The position numbers and the translations under genes are program-made. Of a DNA stretch of 12,937 bases, positions 7,739 through 12,937 are shown in pieces. Each line of letters opens with the position of its first letter. Position 1 is the stretch's first letter. The DNA comes from SHYR01 sp034406555 (GTDB lineage Bacteria; Chloroflexota; Dehalococcoidia; UBA2979). The notes beneath the pieces were generated by a model. It did not search any database. It was not told the origin of the DNA and saw nothing but the letters and a program-made list of their open reading frames with translations. The DNA lies in NCBI GenBank assembly GCA_034406555.1, contig DASCRM010000020.1, positions 1 to 12,937 on the forward strand, read 5' to 3'.

Positions 7739-9208
7739 CTACAGCTCACGTACGTCGACGAAGTGGCCGGCGATCGCGGCGGCTGCCGCCATCTCCGGAC
7801 TGACGAGATGGGTACGACCGCCGGGGCCCTGCCGACCCTCGAAGTTGCGGTTGGACGTGGATGCCGAGCGTTCGCCGGGCAGCAAGACATCGGGATTCAT
7901 CGCGAGGCACATCGAACAGCCGGGGTCGCGCCAGTCGAAGCCCGCGTCGCGGAAGATCACGTCGAGACCTTCGCTCTCGGCCTGCATCCTCACGAGGCCG
8001 GAGCCGGGCACGATCATCGCGCTCACGGTGCTTGCGACCTGCTTGCCCTCCACAATCTTCGCGGCGGCGCGCAGATCCTCGATGCGCCCGTTGGTGCAGG
8101 AGCCGACAAAGACGCGGTCGATCGCGATCTCCGTGATCGGCGTGCCGGCCTCCAGATCCATGTACTCGAGCGCTCGCGCTGCCGACTCCTGCTGAGCCTG
8201 GCTCGCAAAACTCGCCGGGTCGGGCACCGTGCCGAGTACTGAGGTGCCATGGCCCGGGTTGGTTCCCCAGGTGACGAACGGCGGGATCTTCGAGCCATCG
8301 AGGATCACCGACTTGTCGAAGGTGGCGCCCTCATCGGTCGGCAACGTGCGCCAGTACTCGACGGCACGATCCCAGTCGTCGCCCTGCGGTGCGTAGGGAC
8401 GGCCCTTGAGGTACTCGAAGGTCGTCTCGTCGGGTGCGATCAGGCCGGCGCGTGCGCCCGCCTCGATCGACATGTTGCAGACGGTCATCCGCCCCTCCAT
8501 CGAGAGGCTGCGAATCGCTTCGCCGTGATATTCGATGACGTGGCCGACGCCGCCGTCGACGCCGATCTCCGCGATGATCGCCAGGATCACGTCCTTCGCG
8601 GTGACGCCGGGCCCGAGCTCGCCGGTGACCTCGACCGACATGCGCTTTGGCTGCGCCTGCGGAAGCGTCTGCGTCGCGAGCACGTGCTCGACCTCTGAGG
8701 TGCCGATGCCGAAGGCGAGCGCGCCCATCGCGCCGTGCGTGGAAGTGTGGCTGTCGCCGCAGACGATCGTCATGCCGGGCTGGGTGTGTCCCTGCTCCGG
8801 CCCGATGATGTGCACGACCCCCTGACGGACGTCGAAGATGTCATAGAGCGGGACGCCGAAGTCCTTCGCGTTCTGCTGCATCACCTCGATCTGCTTTGCC
8901 GAGAGCGGATCAGGGTTCGGCTTGTCGCGGTCGGAGGTCGGCACGTTGTGGTCGACGGTGGCCAGCGTGAGGTCGGGCCTCCGTACCTCGCGACCGGCAA
9001 TTCGCAACCCCTCGAAGGCCTGCGGGGAGGTCACCTCATGGACGAGGTGGAGGTCGATGTAGAGCAGATCCGGACGCTCGGCGAGCATCGCCTCGACCTC
9101 GGCGGGGTCGATGCCCCCGACCGCCTCCTCGCGCGCGCCTTCCTGCCGCACGCTCTCGACAACATGCGCGTTCCAGATTTTCTCGGACAGAGTCTTTGCG
9201 TCGCTCAA
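7739..9208 (-). CDS. leuC: 3-isopropylmalate dehydratase, large subunit
   Basis: LeuC is the 4Fe-4S aconitase-family subunit acting with LeuD. The expected cluster ligands are visible: Cys371 in VGSCTNGRIEDLRAA, and Cys431 and Cys434 in PGCSMCLAMN. LLYIDLHLVHEVTSPQAF (48-65), IVCGDSHTSTHGA (148-160) and the C-terminal RNFEGRQGPGGRTHLVSP are family signatures of the Escherichia coli type LeuC. The protein is 489 residues against about 466 for that enzyme. The extra length is a segment at about 19-46, rich in Glu and Ala, between the conserved SEKIWNAHVV and LLYIDLHL. The start is a TTG (9206-9208), supported by GGGAGGGG six bases upstream and by the conserved N-terminal LSEKIWNAHVV that would be lost with the next ATG (residue 41). 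It follows leuA after 30 bp. Confidence 0.96.
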   Translation of the reverse strand: MSDAKTLSEKIWNAHVVESVRQEGAREEAVGGIDPAEVEAMLAERPDLLYIDLHLVHEVTSPQAFEGLRIAGREVRRPDLTLATVDHNVPTSDRDKPNPDPLSAKQIEVMQQNAKDFGVPLYDIFDVRQGVVHIIGPEQGHTQPGMTIVCGDSHTSTHGAMGALAFGIGTSEVEHVLATQTLPQAQPKRMSVEVTGELGPGVTAKDVILAIIAEIGVDGGVGHVIEYHGEAIRSLSMEGRMTVCNMSIEAGARAGLIAPDETTFEYLKGRPYAPQGDDWDRAVEYWRTLPTDEGATFDKSVILDGSKIPPFVTWGTNPGHGTSVLGTVPDPASFASQAQQESAARALEYMDLEAGTPITEIAIDRVFVGSCTNGRIEDLRAAAKIVEGKQVASTVSAMIVPGSGLVRMQAESEGLDVIFRDAGFDWRDPGCSMCLAMNPDVLLPGERSASTSNRNFEGRQGPGGRTHLVSPEMAAAAAIAGHFVDVREL

Positions 9209-9238
9209 TGGGCGCCCCTCCCGGTCAGGTGTTCGGTC

Positions 9239-10771
9239 TCAGTTCCTCGTCAGTGCGGCGAGATGCCGGTTGATTGCGTGCACGTAGGCGCGTGCGCTGG
9301 CCACCAGAATGTCGGTGTCCGCGGCTCGGCCGCTGTAGGTGCCGCCATCAGCATCGACGCGGATCGTCACCTCACCCTGGGCATCGATGCCCTCCGTGAC
9401 GGCTTTCACCGAGAACTCAGTTAATTCGTTCTGGACTTTGACGACGCGATTGATCGCCTGGTAGATCGCGTCGACGGGGCCCGTGCCGATCGCCGCATCC
9501 TGATGCGTCTCACCGTCCGGGCCGGTCAGCTGCACCGTGGCGGTCGGCAGCCCGCTGTCGCTGGTGGAGACCTGCACGAGATCGATCGCCCACTGCTCTT
9601 CGACCTCCAGCGAGGTCTGCTCCGAGACGATCGCCTGCAGGTCGCGGTCATCGACTTCGTCCTTGCGGTCGGCGACCTCCTTGAAGGCCTCGTGGACGCG
9701 CTCGAACTCGGCGTCGTCCAGCTCCATGCCGAGGTCGTCGAGGCGGGAGCGCAGGCCGTGGCGGCCGGAGACCTTGGTCAGGACGATCGATTCGCCGCTC
9801 GGCTGGCCGACCTCCTCCGCGCTCATGATTTCGTACGTCTCGCGCATCTTCAGCACGCCGTCCTGGTGGATGCCGGAGGAGTGGCGAAAGGCGTTGCGGC
9901 CGACGATCGCCTTATTCAGCTGCACCGCCATGCCCGACGCCCGTTCGACGACGCGGCTCGCGTTGTAGAGTTCACGGCTGTTTGTGTCCGTATGCACGTG
10001 CATGAAGTCCGGCCGCGTCTTGATCGCCATGATCACCTCTTCGATCGAGGTGTTCCCGGCGCGCTCGCCGATGCCGTTGATCGCGCCCTCGACCTGCCGA
10101 GCGCCGCCCAGCACGCCGGCCAGCGAGTTCGCGGTCGCCATGCCGAGGTCGTTGTGGCAGTGCACGGAGACGCGGGCCTTGTCGATGTTCGGCACCTTCT
10201 CGAAGATCGAGCGGATGAAGGCCTCGAACTCCTCCGGGATCGCGTAGCCGACCGTGTCCGGGATGTTCACCGTGGTCGCGCCCTCCGCGATCGTCGCCTC
10301 CAGCAACTGGTAGACGAACTCCGGGTCGGAGCGTGAGGCGTCCATCGGCGAGAACTCGACGTCCGAGCAGTAGCCCTTGGCCCGGGCGACGGCGGCGCGC
10401 GCCATCTCCACGACGTCCTCTTTGTTCTTCTTCAGCTGGTGGGCCATATGCACATCGCTGGAGGAGATGAAGACGTGGATGCGTGGCGACTCCGCGTGCT
10501 GGATCGCGTCCCAGCAGTGGTCGACGTCCTCGTCGACTGCACGGGCGAGCCCGGCGATCACCGGGCCCTTCACCTCGCGCGCGATCTGCGAGACGGCCTC
10601 GAGGTCGCCGGGCGAGGTGGCCGGGAAGCCAGCCTCGATGTAGTCGACGCCGATGCGAGCCAGCTGGCGTGCGATCTCCAGCTTGTCGCTGGCACTGAAG
10701 GAGATCCCCGCCGACTGTTCGCCGTCGCGCAGGGTGGTGTCGAAGATGTAGATCTTTTCGCTGTCGCTCAT
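9239..10771 (-). CDS. leuA: 2-isopropylmalate synthase
   Basis: LeuA condenses acetyl-CoA with 2-oxoisovalerate, the committed step to leucine. The 510-residue length fits the common bacterial LeuA. The first family signature LRDGEQ-x10-K (14-30) is intact. Predicted metal ligands are Asp16, His204 and His206 (in HCHND, 204-208) and Asn240 (in NGIGERAGN). AFRHSSGIHQDGVLK (about 294-308) is typical of the subdomain next to the barrel. Residues about 385-505 form the leucine-binding regulatory domain, so feedback inhibition by leucine is expected. The ATG (10769-10771) has GAGGAA six bases upstream. The gene follows a 265-bp structured leader, so it probably has its own control point. It differs from cimA, the other member of the same superfamily in this window, by the LRDGEQ and HSSGIHQDG motifs. 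Confidence 0.96.
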   Translation of the reverse strand: MSDSEKIYIFDTTLRDGEQSAGISFSASDKLEIARQLARIGVDYIEAGFPATSPGDLEAVSQIAREVKGPVIAGLARAVDEDVDHCWDAIQHAESPRIHVFISSSDVHMAHQLKKNKEDVVEMARAAVARAKGYCSDVEFSPMDASRSDPEFVYQLLEATIAEGATTVNIPDTVGYAIPEEFEAFIRSIFEKVPNIDKARVSVHCHNDLGMATANSLAGVLGGARQVEGAINGIGERAGNTSIEEVIMAIKTRPDFMHVHTDTNSRELYNASRVVERASGMAVQLNKAIVGRNAFRHSSGIHQDGVLKMRETYEIMSAEEVGQPSGESIVLTKVSGRHGLRSRLDDLGMELDDAEFERVHEAFKEVADRKDEVDDRDLQAIVSEQTSLEVEEQWAIDLVQVSTSDSGLPTATVQLTGPDGETHQDAAIGTGPVDAIYQAINRVVKVQNELTEFSVKAVTEGIDAQGEVTIRVDADGGTYSGRAADTDILVASARAYVHAINRHLAALTRN

Positions 10772-10804
10772 GATTGGTTCCTCATCGTTGGTTCGCTGAC
10801 GTTT

Positions 10805-10819
10805 GACCGGAGCCCGGTC
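10805..10819 (-). repeat. Hairpin D of the leuA leader
   Basis: On the mRNA strand GACCGG pairs with CCGGTC around a 3-base loop, giving a 6-bp stem. It ends 21 bases before the leuA ribosome binding site, so it could influence access of the ribosome. Confidence 0.5.
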
Positions 10820-10832
10820 GGGCGCCCTCCCA

Positions 10833-10851
10833 TCCTTCCGAGTCGGAAGGA
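10833..10851 (-). repeat. Hairpin C of the leuA leader
   Basis: TCCTTCCGA and TCGGAAGGA form a 9-bp inverted repeat with one central base; as RNA this would be about a 7-bp stem with a 5-base loop. One arm contains the purine-rich GGAAGGA, which resembles a ribosome binding site and would be hidden when folded. Confidence 0.55.
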
Positions 10852-10869
10852 GGCGGGCGGAGCAAGTGC

Positions 10870-10900
10870 GAGGCTATGCAGCGAGGCGCTGGATAGCCTC
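10870..10900 (-). repeat. Hairpin B of the leuA leader
   Basis: GAGGCTAT pairs with ATAGCCTC (8 bp). After one mismatch the stem continues with CAGCG/CGCTG (5 bp) around a 3-base loop. Four bases (10897-10900) are shared with hairpin A, so the full forms of A and B cannot both exist. Confidence 0.6.
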
Positions 10901-10925
10901 AGGGGCCGCAACGCGGCCCCTGAGG
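10897..10925 (-). repeat. Hairpin A of the leuA leader (perfect 13-bp stem)
   Basis: CCTCAGGGGCCGC pairs perfectly with GCGGCCCCTGAGG around a 3-base loop. It is the strongest stem in the window and GC rich, but no run of T follows on either strand, so it is not a standard intrinsic terminator. Confidence 0.7.
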
Positions 10926-11036
10926 TCAGTGTGAACCCGTCGTACGCCGATACGGCGATCGGAGACACGACGACAGACGGCACGCCCATGGGGGCGTATC
11001 GCGTGGACATCGACCGTGTTGCCGTCGTCGGCATCG

Positions 11037-12038
11037 CTATTCAGCGTCCCCTTCGAGCCATGACATCAGGCCGCGCATCTCGCCGCCCACGTGCTCGACC
11101 TGGTGTTCCTGATTGCGACGGCGCAGCGCGCGGAAATGCGGCTGACCGGCCTGGTTCTCGGAGATCCACTCGCTTGCGAATGCGCCGCTCTGGATCTCGC
11201 CGAGGATGCGCTTCATCTCGACCTTGGTCTCGGGCGGAACGATGCGCGGGCCGCGGGTCATGCCGCCGTACTCGGCGGTGTCGCTCACGGAGTAGTACAT
11301 GTTGCCGATGCCACCCTCGTAGATCAGGTCAACGATCAGCTTCAGCTCGTGCATCGTCTCGAAGAACGCCGACTCCGGCTGGTAGCCGGCTTCGACCAGC
11401 GTCTCGAACGAAGCCTGAATCAGCGAGGTGACGCCGCCGCAGAGGATCACCTGCTCGCCGAAGAGGTCTGTCTCAGTCTCTTCCAGGAAGGTCGTCTCCA
11501 GGATGCCGGCCTTCGCGCTGCCGATGCCCTTGCCGTAGGCGAGCGCAACCTGGAGTGCGGTCTCGCTGGCGTCCTGATGCACGGCGACGAGCGCAGGTAC
11601 GCCGGCGCCCTCCTCGAAGACGCGCCTTACCAGGTGGCCCGGGGCCTTCGGCGCGATCATCGAGACGTCGACGCCCTCCGGCGCGGTGATCTGGTTGTAG
11701 TGAATGTTGAAGCCGTGCGCGAACATCAACGTCTTGCCGGACTCCATGTGCGGGGCGATGTGGTCCTCATAGACCTGCCGCTGCACCTGATCGGGGACCA
11801 GCATCATGATCACGTCGCAGTCGCGCGCCACGTCATCGACGGTGCCGACCTTCAGGCCGGCCTCCTCGACGCGCGCCCACGAGGACGAGCCCGGGTAGAG
11901 CCCGACCGCGACACCGAGGCCGGAGTCCTTCAGGTTCAGTGCGTGGGCATGGCCCTGCGAGCCGTAGCCGATCACGCCGATCTTCTTGCCTTTCAGCAGG
12001 TCCAGGTCGGCGTCTGAGTCGTAATAAGTCTTCGCCAC
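11037..12038 (-). CDS. ilvC: Ketol-acid reductoisomerase, class I
   Basis: IlvC isomerises and reduces acetolactate or acetohydroxybutyrate, the second common step to valine, leucine and isoleucine. At 333 residues it is the short class I form. The Rossmann domain has GVIGYGSQGHAHALNLKDSG (21-40). Visible active-site residues are His108 in AHGFN, Lys131 in APKAPGH, Asp191 and Glu195 in ETDLFGEQ, Glu227 and Glu231 in FETMHELK, and Ser252. The cofactor-specificity loop reads GLYPGSSSW (46-54), with serines that usually favour NADPH and a Tyr where an Arg is common. The start is a GTG (12036-12038) with GAGGGGG nine bases upstream; the conserved KTYYDSDAD just after it supports this start. It follows ilvN after 40 bp, and the long leuA leader comes after it. 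Confidence 0.96.
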   Translation of the reverse strand: MAKTYYDSDADLDLLKGKKIGVIGYGSQGHAHALNLKDSGLGVAVGLYPGSSSWARVEEAGLKVGTVDDVARDCDVIMMLVPDQVQRQVYEDHIAPHMESGKTLMFAHGFNIHYNQITAPEGVDVSMIAPKAPGHLVRRVFEEGAGVPALVAVHQDASETALQVALAYGKGIGSAKAGILETTFLEETETDLFGEQVILCGGVTSLIQASFETLVEAGYQPESAFFETMHELKLIVDLIYEGGIGNMYYSVSDTAEYGGMTRGPRIVPPETKVEMKRILGEIQSGAFASEWISENQAGQPHFRALRRRNQEHQVEHVGGEMRGLMSWLEGDAE

Positions 12039-12078
12039 GTGCTCGATCCCCCTCGGTCGTCGTCTGTCTCTCTACTCG

Positions 12079-12654
12079 CTACTTGCTGACGTACGGTAGC
12101 TTGCCTTCGGGCCGCCTGCCTGACTCTGTGTGGAAGCGCAGGACTTCGTCCGACTCTTCCTTGCGTATTGCGGAGGTCTGCTCACCGCGCGCCATCGCGA
12201 TGCGACCGGTGCGCACCATCTCCATCACGCCGTACGGCTTGAGGTTGTCGAGCAGCGCATTCAGCCGCTCTTCCTCCGCCACGACCTGGATGATCAGGGT
12301 CGCAGGCGAGACATCGATCACCTGCGCTCGGAAGATCTCGACGATGTCGAGCACCTCGCGCCGGTGCAGTGTGCCGCAGCGCACCTTGATCAGCGCCAGT
12401 TCGCGTGAGACCGCGTCCTCTTTCGAGAGGTTTGTGACCTTCACGACGTCGATCAACTTGAACAGCTGGTGCTCCACCTGTTGCAGGATGCCGTGGTCGC
12501 CATCGACGACGATCGTCATGCGGGAGATGCCCTGTTCCTCCGTCGCTCCGACGGCCAGCGAGTCGATGTTGAACCCGCGTCGGCGGAACAGCGAGGCGAC
12601 GCGCGTGAGCACGCCCGGACGGTCTTCGACCATCGCCACGACTGTGTGCTTCAT
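12079..12654 (-). CDS. ilvN: Acetolactate synthase, small regulatory subunit
   Basis: This subunit binds and activates the IlvB catalytic subunit and confers feedback inhibition, usually by valine. At 191 residues it is longer than the E. coli IlvH form (about 163). An ACT domain fills residues 2-76 (VEDRPGVLTRVASLFRRRGF near the start; NIDSLAVG). The C-terminal small-subunit domain spans about 84-157 (ELALIKV, VDVSPATLIIQV-like core, LLDNLKPYGVMEMVRTGRIAM). A tail of about 30 charged residues follows. The ATG overlaps the ilvB stop by 4 bp (ATGA) and has GAGGTG five bases upstream, ensuring balanced synthesis of both subunits. The name ilvH would serve equally well. Confidence 0.95.
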   Translation of the reverse strand: MKHTVVAMVEDRPGVLTRVASLFRRRGFNIDSLAVGATEEQGISRMTIVVDGDHGILQQVEHQLFKLIDVVKVTNLSKEDAVSRELALIKVRCGTLHRREVLDIVEIFRAQVIDVSPATLIIQVVAEEERLNALLDNLKPYGVMEMVRTGRIAMARGEQTSAIRKEESDEVLRFHTESGRRPEGKLPYVSK

Positions 12655-12937
12655 GCCGGCACCTCATCCGCCGATTCGACGGTCTCGGAGAGCGAAGCGC
12701 CCGCCGGCACCATTGGCCAGACATTGCCCTCTGCCTCGACGTGGAAGTCGACGAGTACCGGGCCGGGGTGGTCGTTCGCCTCCTTGATCGCCGCGTCGAC
12801 CGACTCCTTGTCGGTGACGCGAATCGCCTTGATGCCGTAGGAATCGGCGAGCTTCACGAAGTCGGGCTGCGAGATCGAGACGTTGACGTAATTGTCCTTG
12901 TAGAACAGCTCCTGCCACTGGCGCACCATGCCCAGGA
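12651..12937 (-). CDS. ilvB: Acetolactate synthase, large subunit, C-terminal end only
   Basis: About 95 C-terminal residues lie in the window and the frame is open to the right edge; the Met at 12927-12929 is internal. The stretch GMVRQWQELFY is a highly conserved part of the thiamine-diphosphate-binding domain of acetohydroxyacid synthase. FVKLADSYGIKAIRV and the closing VEAEGNVWPMVPAG are also typical. With IlvN it condenses two pyruvates, or pyruvate and 2-oxobutyrate. Its stop overlaps the ilvN start. The N-terminal FAD- and substrate-binding parts are outside the window. Confidence 0.95.
   Translation of the reverse strand, partial: LGMVRQWQELFYKDNYVNVSISQPDFVKLADSYGIKAIRVTDKESVDAAIKEANDHPGPVLVDFHVEAEGNVWPMVPAGASLSETVESADEVPA

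Larger units (their letters stand above)
10772..11036 (-). promoter_or_regulatory. Structured 5' leader of leuA between ilvC and leuA
   Basis: This is the longest gap in the BCAA cluster (265 bp). Read on the leuA strand it carries, in order, a small hairpin (10945-10957), a perfect 13-bp stem (10897-10925), a long interrupted hairpin (10870-10900), a hairpin at 10833-10851, a hairpin at 10805-10819, and the leuA ribosome binding site GAGGAA (10778-10783). None of the stems is followed by a clear U tract. A frame of 88 codons stays open from 11034 to 10768; it starts 2 bp after the ilvC stop and ends overlapping the leuA ATG, with a Val/Ile cluster near its start. No T-box consensus AGGGUGGNACCGCG is seen. 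Attenuation, an unknown RNA element or an mRNA processing site are all possible; a promoter may also be here but I cannot place it. Confidence 0.5.

Noticed and set aside
9503..10336. A 277-codon + strand open frame opposite leuA
   Set aside because: Shadow of the conserved leuA frame; no independent support.
10897..10925. Hairpin A as an intrinsic terminator after ilvC
   Set aside because: The stem is strong but no T-rich tract follows on either strand, so a standard terminator call is not supported.
10890..10930. T-box antiterminator before leuA
   Set aside because: The AGGGGCCGCG stretch loosely recalls AGGGUGGNACCGCG but lacks the UGGN that pairs with the tRNA acceptor end, and no specifier-stem motifs are visible.
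11091..12017. A 308-codon + strand open frame opposite ilvC
   Set aside because: Antisense shadow of ilvC, with no domain pattern and no ribosome site that I can see.

Overview
This is a GC-rich bacterial chromosomal window. It is almost fully coding and carries no rRNA, tRNA, CRISPR array, insertion sequence or phage gene that I can see. Most of it is a branched-chain amino acid (BCAA) biosynthesis cluster. A free-living bacterium is implied. The order ilvB-ilvN-ilvC-leuA-leuC-leuD-(kinase)-leuB with a nearby citramalate synthase, the high GC, and the GTG and TTG starts would fit Chloroflexota or a deep-branching actinobacterial lineage. That placement is inference from gene order and protein flavour only.

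Layout. Left part, + strand: the 3' portion of a membrane sensor histidine kinase (start lies before the window) overlaps by one base a membrane-anchored protein with two PDZ domains and no protease domain. These two form a signalling or envelope pair that converges on cimA. Next, on the - strand, is cimA (citramalate synthase). A divergent intergenic stretch of about 240 bp separates it from a + strand Nudix hydrolase, which runs tail to tail into leuB with 2 bp between stops.

Right part, all - strand, read from the right edge leftwards: ilvB (C-terminal end only), ilvN, ilvC, a 265-bp non-coding leader, leuA, leuC, leuD, a phosphotransferase of the aminoglycoside/macrolide-kinase fold, and leuB. 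Spacing is tight (4-bp overlap, then gaps of 40, 265, 30, 12, 11 and 37 bp), so this is one operon or two (ilvBNC and leuACD-kinase-leuB). The long ilvC-leuA gap contains at least four strong hairpins and is the best candidate for a control element in the window.

How the genes work together. IlvBN and IlvC make the dihydroxy acid precursors of valine and isoleucine. LeuA, LeuCD and LeuB extend 2-oxoisovalerate to the leucine precursor. CimA condenses pyruvate and acetyl-CoA to citramalate, and the same LeuCD and LeuB can carry it to 2-oxobutyrate, giving a threonine-independent route to isoleucine. ilvD, ilvE and any threonine deaminase are not in the window.

The unexplained parts are the kinase inside the leu operon, the structured leuA leader with a bridging open frame, and the kinase-PDZ pair. 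I see no convincing evidence of a wholly new multi-gene system.
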